A stretch of 64,000 bases of DNA from Rhodococcoides trifolii (GTDB taxonomy: Bacteria > Actinomycetota > Actinomycetes > Mycobacteriales > Mycobacteriaceae). Under the pieces are notes generated by a model. That model did not search any database. It was not told where the DNA came from and worked only from the letters and a program-made list of their open reading frames with translations. Shown one piece after another: positions 17,479 through 25,684 of the stretch. Numbering within the stretch: the stretch's first letter is position 1; each line of letters begins with the position of its first letter. The stretch spans positions 682,001-746,000 of the forward strand of contig NZ_BMCU01000003.1 in NCBI RefSeq assembly GCF_014635345.1, written 5' to 3'. The position numbers were made by a program, and so were the translations under genes.

Positions 17479-18117
17479 ATGAGCGAGCAGCGATCGACCG
17501 CGAGTGTGAAGCGGGCCCCGGACTTGCGGGAGCGCCGTCGGCAGGAGACGAAGTTCGACATCGCCTGCGCTGCGCTGGATCTCTTCGAGCGACAGGGATC
17601 GTCCGCAACCACCGTGGACCAGATCGCCGCGGAGGCCGGCATCTCACCCAGCACATTCTTCCGATGCTTCCCGTCGAAAGAGGAATCGGTGCTCGAGATC
17701 GACGCCCACCTCGAGTCCGATCTGGGCGGATGGCTCGACTCGACACTCGCTGCGGAGATCACGATGACCGGAATCCAAGAGGTCTACGCCCGGTCGATCG
17801 AGCGGGTGTCGTCGTCCCCCGATGCGCGGGACCGCCTGCTGCGGACCAGAAGGCTGATCGGCGGCGATGCACATCTACGCGCCGCCGCGTTCGCCGCAGA
17901 AGCCATGGCGCTGTGCCGCATCACCGACCGAGTGACACAGGCCCTGTCGGGCACCGAATCCCGAACTCATGCACGGCTTCTCGTCGAAGGCGCCGGAATG
18001 GCTGTCCGCGTCGCCTTCGACGACTGGGCCGAACGCATCGATGGTGGAGAGAACGCGGACCTGGGCGAGATCTACCGGTCGACGGCCGACGAGCTGGCAC
18101 GCGTGGTTCGAAGATAA
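17479..18117 (+). CDS. TetR family regulator of the adjacent exporter
   Basis: TetR-type repressor, 212 residues. The N-terminal DNA-binding domain is clear: RRQETKFDIACAALDLFERQ, then VDQIAAEAGISPSTFFRCFPSKE, the FFRCFPSKE form being common in actinobacterial acyltransferase-like TetR proteins. The C-terminal ligand domain is alpha-helical. The ATG at 17479 has a strong AGGAGGG. Being divergent from a DHA2 exporter with a palindrome in the gap, it most likely represses that pump and itself and is released by pump substrates. Confidence 0.9.
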   Translation: MSEQRSTASVKRAPDLRERRRQETKFDIACAALDLFERQGSSATTVDQIAAEAGISPSTFFRCFPSKEESVLEIDAHLESDLGGWLDSTLAAEITMTGIQEVYARSIERVSSSPDARDRLLRTRRLIGGDAHLRAAAFAAEAMALCRITDRVTQALSGTESRTHARLLVEGAGMAVRVAFDDWAERIDGGENADLGEIYRSTADELARVVRR

Positions 18118-18167
18118 GCCGCGCGCATGCGTGTTCGTCGTGTTGCGCCGTCGCGGACACGGCTGAG

Positions 18168-19301
18168 CTACGTGGCTGCCCCGGCCAGCGCACGGGCCGG
18201 CGTCGTGACGAACAGGTCGGCCTGAGCAATTCGTCGCGCTGCCCGGTGCAGAGTCACCGACGTGATGCTGCCCGCGTCGTCGCACACCATGTCCAGGTGG
18301 ATCACACCGGCCGCCGTTCCGACGCGCAGGGAACCGGGCCATCCGACGTGAGCACGCGCCGTCACCCCACTACCGGCGACGCTGGCCGCCGCCGCGACCG
18401 CCACGGCGGAGGTGAGTCCGATTGCCGGGTGCGGAGCCATCATGGACAGCATGCGCACGGACACGTCGTAGTCTGCGGCGGCGATCATGGTCCCGTCAGT
18501 CGTGCGGTAGTCGACCGGGGATCCGACGATGCCCACCTTCGGGATCGCATTCGACACGGGGTCGTTCTCCCCGCACAGTCCCATTCGAATTGCAGCCTGC
18601 CGCCGCAAGCCGATCAGGTCCGGAACATGTTGCGCCAGTTCGGAAATGGTTTCGGAACCGGTGAGCCCGAGATCATCGGCGTCGAAGAAGGCGGACGGAG
18701 CGCCCGCCGACACCAGAGTTGCCCGCACGGTTCGCCCGTCGTGCTCGAGTTCGTCGATCGGATTCCCCGTCGGCAGCAGGGCGGTGCCACCGGCAACGTC
18801 GACGAAGGTCAGTGCGACAGGAACGCCCAGCGCCGTGGTGCCGGGAACTCCGGCCGATCCTTCTGCGGGCACCACGCCACCGGTCGTCGCGATCTCGGCT
18901 ACGAGGAGGGCGCCAGTGTTGGTGTTGCGCATGCGGACCGTGGTGCTGACACCGCCGGCCGGCACCAACCCGGTCTGCACCGCGTACAACCCGATGGCGG
19001 TTGCGCAGTTCCCGCAGTTACTCCCCCACTCGACGGTTTCCGCACCGATCGAGACCTGAGCGAACAGGTACTCGATGTCGACGCCGGGCTCCGACGATCG
19101 GCGCACGATCGCCGCTTTGGAGGTTGTCGAACTGCCTCCGCCGACTCCGTCCAACTGCCGGGGATCACCGGATCCGAAAGCCGACGACAAAATGGCGTCG
19201 AGCCCGCCGGCGACCTCGATCAAGGGGTCGACATCGACTGCGTTGAACAGCCAGCACTTGCTGGTGCCGCCCCGCATCCAAGTTCCGTGAAGAGTGAACA
19301 C
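18168..19301 (-). CDS. PrpF-family isomerase (aconitate/oxalomesaconate-type)
   Basis: PrpF family, 377 residues; members move double bonds in tricarboxylates such as 2-methylaconitate or 4-oxalomesaconate. The N-terminal family signature GTWMRGGTSKCWLF is present, with WGSNCGNCATAIG around the catalytic cysteine and SNAIPKVGIV and MMAPHPAIGLTSAVA later. The GTG at 19301 is preceded by AGGTGG at five bases, better than the GTG at 19310. It lies upstream of no acnD or prpC homologue, so methylcitrate metabolism is not indicated. Its partner is the dicarboxylate carrier gene just upstream on the same strand, which suggests a role in di- or tricarboxylate use. Confidence 0.82.
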   Translation of the reverse strand: MFTLHGTWMRGGTSKCWLFNAVDVDPLIEVAGGLDAILSSAFGSGDPRQLDGVGGGSSTTSKAAIVRRSSEPGVDIEYLFAQVSIGAETVEWGSNCGNCATAIGLYAVQTGLVPAGGVSTTVRMRNTNTGALLVAEIATTGGVVPAEGSAGVPGTTALGVPVALTFVDVAGGTALLPTGNPIDELEHDGRTVRATLVSAGAPSAFFDADDLGLTGSETISELAQHVPDLIGLRRQAAIRMGLCGENDPVSNAIPKVGIVGSPVDYRTTDGTMIAAADYDVSVRMLSMMAPHPAIGLTSAVAVAAAASVAGSGVTARAHVGWPGSLRVGTAAGVIHLDMVCDDAGSITSVTLHRAARRIAQADLFVTTPARALAGAAT

Positions 19302-19407
19302 AACTACCACCTAGGAATCGTTTCGAGAGAATGTGCGCCGCTCGGGAACCGGCGGTCTTGGGTACTTCCAGAGTGCGCCCCACCTGCGTGGAGCACAATT
19401 ACGAATC

Positions 19408-19431
19408 AGTGCAGTGATGTTTCGCTGCACT
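19408..19431. repeat. Inverted repeat between carrier and PrpF genes
   Basis: AGTGCAG-N10-CTGCACT has perfect 7-base arms immediately after the carrier stop (19436) in the direction of transcription. No T-run follows on the minus strand, so it may be either a weak terminator or stem-loop separating the two genes, or an operator for the PrpF gene. Confidence 0.4.
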
Positions 19432-19435
19432 TAAC

Positions 19436-20803
19436 TCAGAAGACTTCTGGCACGACCACCAGCAGCGTCCAGCACAGAGCCGGTGCGATTGCCACGACGA
19501 TGCCGGCGTTGATCAGCAGCTGCCGGTAGAAGGCACGGCGTTCGATGTTCTGCGCGCTCGCCAGCACGAGCGCACCGTTCGTGGAGAACGGGGACACGTC
19601 GACGACGGTCGCCGAGATGGCCAAGGCGGCAACCACGCCCACCACGGGGAGCGCACCGGTCTCGAGCAGCGGCATCGCCAGCGGGATGACTGCCGCGAGG
19701 AGGGCTGTCGACGACGCGAACGCAGAGGTGACTCCGATGACGTAGCAGAGCAGCACCGCGACGATGATGGGCGCGCCGATGGTGATGGCAGCTTCGGCAA
19801 GGTGGTCGATGGTCCCGAGCTCTTCGAGCATCGAGATGTAGGTGATCATGCCGGCCACGAGAAGAACCGTGGACCAACTGATTCCGGCGATCGCGTCGTT
19901 CTGCTTCGACATGTCGGTGAAGGCCAGGATGCACCCTGCGGCGATTGCGACGAAGCTGATCGGAAGGTGGAACACGAGCACCAGGACGAGAACGACTGCG
20001 GTGAGCGCAAGTGTCAGCTTCTGCGTCATCGTGACCTGGACTCGCTCCATCACCCCGAGCGTGGGAACGGTGGTGCGCTCGAGCGTCTTCGTTCCGCCGG
20101 CGCCGGTTCCGCCGGATCCGGAGTTGTCCGCTCCTGCCCCGGATGCATCCGGCGACGGGCGATCCGAGGTACCGAGTGCGGAGTACTCCAGGGGGCGCAT
20201 ACGTCCGAGGACCGAGTACACGACGATCGTGATCACCGAGAGAAGCGTGTTGATTCCGTAGCTGGCGAGAAAGAGTGTCCACGGCGCGATGGTGAGACCA
20301 TTGGATTCGACGAGGTCTCGAACGAGCACGCCCGAGACCGAGATCGGCGAGAAGGCGCCGGCGTGGGCACCGTTGATCGTCATGATTCCCATGACCAGAG
20401 GGCTCATTTTCGTCTTGGCGGCGAAGGCCAGTGCGGCCGGAGCGATGAGCGCAACCGCGGCAGGGCTGAACGTGCCGAGTGCGGTGAGGACGGACGCGCA
20501 TCCGAAGAACACCCAGGGGACGATGGCCACCCGGCCGTGCACAGCTCGAATGCAGGCGTTGACCAGCAGGTCGATGGTCCCGTTCTGCTTTGCCATGCCG
20601 AAGAAGTAGGTGACGCCGACGATGGTCAGGACGATCGATCCGGGGAACGACGCAAGAATCTCCTTGTCGTCGTACCCGAGGACGAATGCACCGACCACGA
20701 AGGCTCCGACGAAGCCGAGGATCCCGATGTTGATCGGGAAAATGGTGGCAATGGCGAACATCGCCACCAGTGCCAGGAGCGGAAGTATTTCTACGGAGGT
20801 CAT
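19436..20803 (-). CDS. Dicarboxylate carrier, MatC-like (SLC13/ArsB-type ion transporter)
   Basis: Membrane transporter, 455 residues, with 11-12 helices in two halves separated by a polar Ser/Gly-rich loop (about 225-260). The N-terminal half matches the MatC N-terminal domain (malonate/dicarboxylate carrier), with FGMAKQNGTIDLL and TALGTFSPAAVALIAP. The second half has STVLLVAGMITYISMLEELG and ISATVVDVSPFSTNGAL, the paired signature segments of the ion-transporter superfamily. ATG 20803 has AAGGACC upstream. It is divergent from a LysR gene and followed by the PrpF-type isomerase, so it probably imports a di- or tricarboxylate processed by it (inference). Confidence 0.85.
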   Translation of the reverse strand: MTSVEILPLLALVAMFAIATIFPINIGILGFVGAFVVGAFVLGYDDKEILASFPGSIVLTIVGVTYFFGMAKQNGTIDLLVNACIRAVHGRVAIVPWVFFGCASVLTALGTFSPAAVALIAPAALAFAAKTKMSPLVMGIMTINGAHAGAFSPISVSGVLVRDLVESNGLTIAPWTLFLASYGINTLLSVITIVVYSVLGRMRPLEYSALGTSDRPSPDASGAGADNSGSGGTGAGGTKTLERTTVPTLGVMERVQVTMTQKLTLALTAVVLVLVLVFHLPISFVAIAAGCILAFTDMSKQNDAIAGISWSTVLLVAGMITYISMLEELGTIDHLAEAAITIGAPIIVAVLLCYVIGVTSAFASSTALLAAVIPLAMPLLETGALPVVGVVAALAISATVVDVSPFSTNGALVLASAQNIERRAFYRQLLINAGIVVAIAPALCWTLLVVVPEVF

Positions 20804-20937
20804 GGTCTTCGGTCCTTCTGCTGCGGTCGAGGGATTCGGATGACGATCGTGACGGCCGGAGATCCCACCGTCGATCGTGTCGCACATCACGCTAGAAGCA
20901 ACCTCCGTTCAGGACAATGTGCATTTGCTACGCTGCC

Positions 20938-20954
20938 CTTCAGTTCAACTGAAG
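20938..20954. promoter_or_regulatory. 17-bp perfect palindrome upstream of LysR gene
   Basis: CTTCAGTT-C-AACTGAAG is perfectly symmetric over 17 bases and ends 15 bases before the LysR start codon, overlapping its likely promoter. This fits an autoregulatory site for the LysR protein at 20970 that could also control the divergent carrier gene. A second half-like element (GTTCAGGAC) lies about 35 bases upstream. Confidence 0.55.
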
Positions 20955-20969
20955 TCACGAGGAGGCACG

Positions 20970-21905
20970 GTGCAGAGCACATTCGATGTGGTCACGTTGT
21001 TTCTGCTGCTCGACATTGCCGATGCCGGATCACTGACGTCGGGAGCGGAGGCGGCCAACATGACGCCGTCGGCAGCATCGCAACGAATCTCGAAGCTGGA
21101 GAACAGCATCGGCCAACCAGTCCTCGTCCGTCTGCCCCGTGGAGTGAAGTTGACCGAAGCCGGAGAAGTCCTGACCGACCGCGCGCGCCTGTTCCGTCGG
21201 GAGATGCGCGCCGCCCGCGGCGATCTGGAAGCTCTGAGCGGGCTGGAACGGGGTTCGGTTCGGCTCGGTTCCTTCCCGACGGTCAGTGCGACACTTCTGT
21301 CCGATGCCCTCAAGGACTGTCACGCACGATGGCCGGGAATCGAGGTGCGAGCCCGGTCGGCCGTACGTCCCGAACTCCTGGAGATGCTGCACTCGAGTGA
21401 AATCGAGCTGGCGTTGCTGTGGAGCTACGACTGGACGGAGTCGGCCGACCAGTCCCTGACTCTGCATCCCCTGATGGAAGATCCGACGCTTCTGCTGGCC
21501 CCGACCGAGAGCGCTTTGGCCGTGGACTCCGTGTCCATCTCGTCCCTGCGCGGTGCGCGGTGGATTGTACGAAGTGCCGATCATCCCGCGGCGGACGTGC
21601 TCTATCGCAGTTGCAAGGAGGCCGGCTTCGTACCCGAGGTCGTGTACGAAGCACACGACTACCGTGAGATCGAGGCCATGGTTGCAGCCGGAGTCGGCAT
21701 AGCCATGGTCCCGCGGTTGGCCGTGGCGCATCACCGACCCGACGTGTCCGCCGTCGAGTTCCGCGCCGAGGACGCCGTACCCACCCGGTCGATCTACATC
21801 GCGACGCTCGCTCGACGAAAGTTCACGCCGAGTATGCACGCCATCACTCGCGCCCTACGCGATGCCGCGTCCCGATACGCGTCACGGGCGATCACGCACA
21901 CCTAG
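20970..21905 (+). CDS. LysR family regulator of the dicarboxylate carrier/PrpF genes
   Basis: LysR-type regulator, 311 residues. The winged helix-turn-helix shows LFLLLDIADAGSLTSGAEAANMTPSAASQRIS-type spacing with a following linker helix, and the effector domain includes GSVRLGSFPTVSATLL, ELALLWSYDW and VAAGVGIAMVPRLA. The GTG start at 20970 has GAGGAGG and lies just after a perfect palindrome; an upstream in-frame start would run through that operator. It is divergent from the MatC-like gene, its probable target. The effector may be the transported acid. Confidence 0.9.
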   Translation: MQSTFDVVTLFLLLDIADAGSLTSGAEAANMTPSAASQRISKLENSIGQPVLVRLPRGVKLTEAGEVLTDRARLFRREMRAARGDLEALSGLERGSVRLGSFPTVSATLLSDALKDCHARWPGIEVRARSAVRPELLEMLHSSEIELALLWSYDWTESADQSLTLHPLMEDPTLLLAPTESALAVDSVSISSLRGARWIVRSADHPAADVLYRSCKEAGFVPEVVYEAHDYREIEAMVAAGVGIAMVPRLAVAHHRPDVSAVEFRAEDAVPTRSIYIATLARRKFTPSMHAITRALRDAASRYASRAITHT

Positions 21906-22802
21906 AGAACGTCGTGCGCGGACCGCTACCAACCCGCCTCCGATCACCAGAACCATTCCGAGACAGGCGAACAACGTCGGCCGGTGGTTCCAGACAACCC
22001 AGTCGATCAGGGCCGTGAACACGATGACGGAGTAGATGAACGGACCGACTTTCTCGGCCGGCGCGTACCGGTAGGCCAGCACGATCAGCGCCTGCGACGC
22101 CAGCTGCGCGCACCCCAACGCTGCCAACCACCACCACGCCTGCGGTGGAATCGGGCGCCAGTCGGCTACTGCAATCGGAATCGAGATGACGGTCGACAGA
22201 AGGAAGTAGTAGAAAAGGACCCTGATCATCGGTTCGGTCGCCCCGAGCCAGCGCACCGACATCATCGCGGTCGCCAGGAACAACGCCCCGGCGAGCGCAG
22301 CCAGCGAGCCGAATCCGACACTCTGACTTTGCGGTTGCAGCACCAGCAGCACTCCGACGAAGCCCACCCCCGCACCGATCCACGTCGGCCTCGCCACGCG
22401 CTGCCGGGTCACCGCCCACGCGATCAGCGGCATCCACAGCGGCGCGCTGTACGTCAGCAGAGTCGCATTGGCGAGCGGAATCTCGGTGATGGCGAAGAAC
22501 AACGAGTACCAACACGCCGTTCCCGTCGCCGCCCGCAGCACGTGCAGACCGATCCTGCGCGTTCTCACCCCAACCCAGCCGCCGCGCAGCGCCACCGGAA
22601 CCACGAAGAGCAGACCGATCGCGTTCTGGAAGAGCAGCAGCACGCCCGTCGACGTGTAGGTACCGCCCTGCTTCGCCAGGGCGCCGACCAGAGAGACGCA
22701 GAAGAACGCCGCCGTGGTCAGTGCTGCGCCCAGTGCCAAGTTCTCCGGTCTGTGTCCCACACCGAGCGCGGACGACGTTGCGTCCCTCGATGATTGCGTC
22801 AC
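21882..22802 (-). CDS. EamA/DMT family transporter
   Basis: Ten-helix drug/metabolite transporter, 306 residues, made of two EamA repeats (about 25-155 and 165-295). The second begins LFLATAMMSVRWLG, and each repeat ends in a conserved Pro/Gly-rich helix (LLTYSAPLWMPLIAW, FIYSVIVFTALIDWVVW). The GTG start overlaps the stop of the TctC-type binding-protein gene (GTGA). DMT transporters do not normally use a binding protein, so this coupling is unusual. Its last 24 bases overlap the end of the convergent LysR gene. Confidence 0.88.
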   Translation of the reverse strand: MTQSSRDATSSALGVGHRPENLALGAALTTAAFFCVSLVGALAKQGGTYTSTGVLLLFQNAIGLLFVVPVALRGGWVGVRTRRIGLHVLRAATGTACWYSLFFAITEIPLANATLLTYSAPLWMPLIAWAVTRQRVARPTWIGAGVGFVGVLLVLQPQSQSVGFGSLAALAGALFLATAMMSVRWLGATEPMIRVLFYYFLLSTVISIPIAVADWRPIPPQAWWWLAALGCAQLASQALIVLAYRYAPAEKVGPFIYSVIVFTALIDWVVWNHRPTLFACLGMVLVIGGGLVAVRARRSLGVRDRP

Positions 22803-23782
22803 CGCGGCGCCGCGCGCAATCCGGTCTCGACGGCCGCCTGCGTCTCGGCCAGGAAACTCTGGAAGTCGTCACCGATCATGAAGGTCGTGGTGAATTTGCT
22901 GCGCTCTGCGGTCTGCATCCAGGTGGGTGTCTCCACCATCCGTGCGAGCGCCGACTGCCAATACTCGACGGCATTCGCCGGCATGTCCGGAGGCCCGTAG
23001 AGACCCCGCCAGTTGGACAGGGTGACGTCGAGTCCCTGCTCCCGCGCGGTCGGGACGTCGAGGCCCGGCAGCCTGTTGTCGGCCAGCACGCCGAGTGCGT
23101 CGAGGCTTCCCGACGTCACCTGGTCGACGAACTCGCTGACGCCGCCGATCGCCACGTCGGCCTCTCCGCTGAGCAGCGCCGCGTTCTGGTCGCCACCGCC
23201 TTCCTGCGTGACGTACTGCACGGTGGACGGGTCGCCTCCGGCTGCGGACACCAGGAGAGCAAAAGGCAGCTCGTCGTCGAAAGCGGCCCCGACCGTCACG
23301 CTCGACGGATCGGACGCCATGGACGCCAGGACGTCGCCGAGATCGGCGAACGGAGAACCGGGACGAGTCACGACGACGTAGTACTCGGTCATCAGCCGGG
23401 CGATCATCGTGACATCGTCGTAGCCGTACTTCGAGGTGCCGCGCGACTGATTCACCATCATCGACAGCGATGTCACCGCGACCTGGTCGCCGGCGCCCCG
23501 GTGGTCCGCGATCATCGTGGCGAGGAAGTCGGCTCCGCTGCCGCCGGGTCGATTCTCCACCGGGAGGGGAACATCGACGATCTTCTCCTTCTGCAGCGCA
23601 TCGACGACCGAACGGATGGTGAGGTCGAACCCACTACCCGTCGTGGCTCCCGCCGTCATGGTGACCGGTCCCGTGGGATATACCGCCGGCTCGGCGGTGG
23701 GCGCGGCGGTGGGCTCGGACTGCGAGCAACCCGCGAGCAGCAGCACGGCAGCGACGGCCGCTCCGAGTAGGGACTTGTTCAT
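22799..23782 (-). CDS. TctC/Bug-type substrate-binding lipoprotein
   Basis: Extracytoplasmic receptor of the tripartite tricarboxylate type, 327 residues. The lipobox LLAGC gives Cys19, followed by a short Thr/Pro/Ala linker. The Bug-family core is visible: VYPTGPVTMTAGATTGSGFD, VENRPGGSGADFLATM, then VTVGAAFDDELPFALL, SGEADVAIGGVSEFVD and LPGLDVPTAREQGLDV. No TctA or TctB membrane gene is nearby; the genes on either side are an SDR enzyme (upstream, ATGA overlap) and an EamA transporter (downstream, GTGA overlap). It could serve a distant TctAB, act as a sensor, or work with the EamA protein. Confidence 0.88.
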   Translation of the reverse strand: MNKSLLGAAVAAVLLLAGCSQSEPTAAPTAEPAVYPTGPVTMTAGATTGSGFDLTIRSVVDALQKEKIVDVPLPVENRPGGSGADFLATMIADHRGAGDQVAVTSLSMMVNQSRGTSKYGYDDVTMIARLMTEYYVVVTRPGSPFADLGDVLASMASDPSSVTVGAAFDDELPFALLVSAAGGDPSTVQYVTQEGGGDQNAALLSGEADVAIGGVSEFVDQVTSGSLDALGVLADNRLPGLDVPTAREQGLDVTLSNWRGLYGPPDMPANAVEYWQSALARMVETPTWMQTAERSKFTTTFMIGDDFQSFLAETQAAVETGLRAAPR

Positions 23783-24642
23783 GATTGCGCCGCAATGCTT
23801 CTCGCGTTCATACGATCGGTCTCTCGTTGGAGGATGGAGTTGAGCGTGCGCGGTGCCACGACGTCGAGCGCTCGGAGCGCGAGGGCCTTGCGGGGCGCGA
23901 TTCGAACGGGTCGTGTCCTCACGGCGGTCACCATCCAGTCGGCTGCCTCGTCTGCGCTCAGTGCAGCAATCCCGTCGTAGGCCCGGGTGGGCGCAATCAT
24001 GGGTGTCGACACCAAGGGGTAGTAGATCGTGGTGGAGTGCACGCCTGCCGATCCCCACTCGGTGTCGATGACGCGGCTGACCGCGCTCAGCGCCGCCTTG
24101 GATGCGTTGTACGCGGCGAACATCGGCGACGATTCCGGCAGGACGCGCCACGTCGCGACATTGACGATGTGCCCGTCTCCGCGTTCGATCATTCCGGGCG
24201 ACAGTCCGCGAACGAGCCGGAGCGGCGCGTAGTAGTTCAGGGCCATCACTCGCTCGATGTCGTGCCAGCGCTCGAGGGAATCCGAGAGCGGCCGCCGAAT
24301 CGACCTGGCCGCGTTGTTGATCAGGACGTCCACGCGGCCGACGCGCTCCACCAGTGCATCGATCTCGGCGAGGTCGGACAGGTCCGCGCGGGCGGCAACG
24401 GCGTTGCCACCCGCCGCCGTGATCCGGTCGACGACCTCGTCCAGGAGACTCTGCCGACGTGCGACCGCAATGACGGTTGCGCCTTCTGCTGCGAGCTTGC
24501 GGGCGGCGACGGCGCCGATTCCGGAGGATGCGCCGGTGATCAGGATCCGCTTACCCCGCACGTCCACCGGTGTCCCCGCGCGCCACGTCGGGAGAGGACG
24601 CATCCCGGCGAGCCTGAGGGACGTTCTGACCTTCGACATCAC
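23779..24642 (-). CDS. SDR family oxidoreductase
   Basis: Classical short-chain dehydrogenase, 287 residues. The cofactor motif TGASSGIG lies near residue 36, NNAA near 109 and the active-site YxxxK as YNASKAAL near 172. The C-terminal extension (RIAPRKALALRALDVVAPRTLN) is longer than in minimal SDRs and resembles those acting on lipids or sterols. The start is GTG 24642 or ATG 24639; a GGGGCGG stretch precedes both. It is the first gene of the overlapped run with the TctC-type receptor and the EamA transporter. The substrate is unknown. Confidence 0.85.
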   Translation of the reverse strand: MMSKVRTSLRLAGMRPLPTWRAGTPVDVRGKRILITGASSGIGAVAARKLAAEGATVIAVARRQSLLDEVVDRITAAGGNAVAARADLSDLAEIDALVERVGRVDVLINNAARSIRRPLSDSLERWHDIERVMALNYYAPLRLVRGLSPGMIERGDGHIVNVATWRVLPESSPMFAAYNASKAALSAVSRVIDTEWGSAGVHSTTIYYPLVSTPMIAPTRAYDGIAALSADEAADWMVTAVRTRPVRIAPRKALALRALDVVAPRTLNSILQRETDRMNARSIAAQS

Positions 24643-24837
24643 AGCACCGCCCCTGCCCGGTCGACACAGCGGTAGCTGCTCTGGTGCATGACAGTAAGGT
24701 GCGGCGACACCAGGCGCAGCACATCACGTCAAACAATCCTCGACACCGTTACGGGGTTCGGTGCCATCCTTCGGTATGTAATTCTCCCGCAACATGATTC
24801 GGATTCGTTTCCACTCACGCTGCGACGCGCACGCGCC

Positions 24838-24849
24838 TACAGTTGCCCG
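24838..24849 (+). promoter_or_regulatory. -10 element of a leaderless promoter (DUF4239 gene)
   Basis: TACAGT (24838-24843) lies exactly six bases before the GTG start codon, so transcription should begin at or next to the codon. There is no ribosome-binding site, consistent with a leaderless mRNA. This supports choosing the GTG at 24850 over upstream in-frame codons. The preceding intergenic 24643-24837 shows nothing else clear. Confidence 0.5.
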
Positions 24850-25653
24850 GTGTCGAGCTGGATACTGGGTCTTGTCGTGGTCGTCGTCGTGGCGATGGCC
24901 GTCACCGTGAAACTGGCAGTGCGTACCCGCGCGCCCGACCCGGGCTGGTTCATCGACAGCACCCGCGCGGCGGGGGCGCTGACTGTAATCGGAACCATGT
25001 TCGCGGTGCTGTTGGCGTTCACCATCTTCTTCGCTCTCCAGAGCTATCAGGCTGCGCGGAACGGAGCCAGCGTGGAGGCCGTCGCCGTGACCGAGTTGCA
25101 CAGCGTGTCCGAAGTTCTCGAAGGGCGCGATGGTGAACGCCTCCACGGTGACCTCATCTGCTACAGCCGCGCCGTGATCTCCGACGAGTGGCCCGCCATG
25201 TCCCGCGGTGAGATGTCCCCCGTGGTCACCGACTGGGTCGACACGATGGTCGACGACTTCGCTGCCACGTCGCCGCAGGGCGCGTCCCAGGAGGCTGCGT
25301 ACGGGCAGTGGTTCGACCAGCAGGCCGAACGCCGAGACGGTCGCCGCGCTCGTGCTGCCGAGGCGACACCGTCGGTCCCGTTCCCCCTGTGGATCGTACT
25401 GGGCATCGGGGCATCGGCCATCCTGACGTACATGTGCGTGCAGGCGGACAAGCGCGAAAGCGCAGTCGTGCAAGCGATCCCGATCGCATTCGTATCGGCA
25501 CTCGTAGCGTCTGCGCTGGTGGTGGTCATGTTCCTGGACCACCCCTATTCCGGCTGGGCCGGCAGTATTCAACCCGACGAGATGCGAGTGACACTGCAGC
25601 TCATCGACGACGGGCACGTGGCACCGTGCGACCAGGTCGGCAATCCGACGTAG
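24850..25653 (+). CDS. DUF4239 (bestrophin-like) membrane protein
   Basis: Membrane protein, 267 residues, with two N-terminal helices (SSWILGLVVVVVVAM and VIGTMFAVLLAFTIFFALQ), a soluble middle of about 110 residues and two C-terminal helices (FPLWIVLGIGASAILTYM and IPIAFVSALVASALVVVMF). The AVLLAFTIFFALQSYQAARN helix end followed by an acidic helix matches DUF4239, a family distantly related to bestrophin channels. Such proteins have no proven function. It is followed by cinA after 31 bases, but cinA has its own leaderless promoter. Confidence 0.8.
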   Translation: MSSWILGLVVVVVVAMAVTVKLAVRTRAPDPGWFIDSTRAAGALTVIGTMFAVLLAFTIFFALQSYQAARNGASVEAVAVTELHSVSEVLEGRDGERLHGDLICYSRAVISDEWPAMSRGEMSPVVTDWVDTMVDDFAATSPQGASQEAAYGQWFDQQAERRDGRRARAAEATPSVPFPLWIVLGIGASAILTYMCVQADKRESAVVQAIPIAFVSALVASALVVVMFLDHPYSGWAGSIQPDEMRVTLQLIDDGHVAPCDQVGNPT

Positions 25654-25684
25654 TCCGGGGCCTGGTTGTCAGTAAGGTCGAGCA

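Noticed and set aside
17448..19529. A 693-codon plus-strand frame across the TetR and PrpF genes
   Set aside because: It runs through a recognised TetR gene in another frame and opposite PrpF, is Arg-rich and has no recognisable domain.
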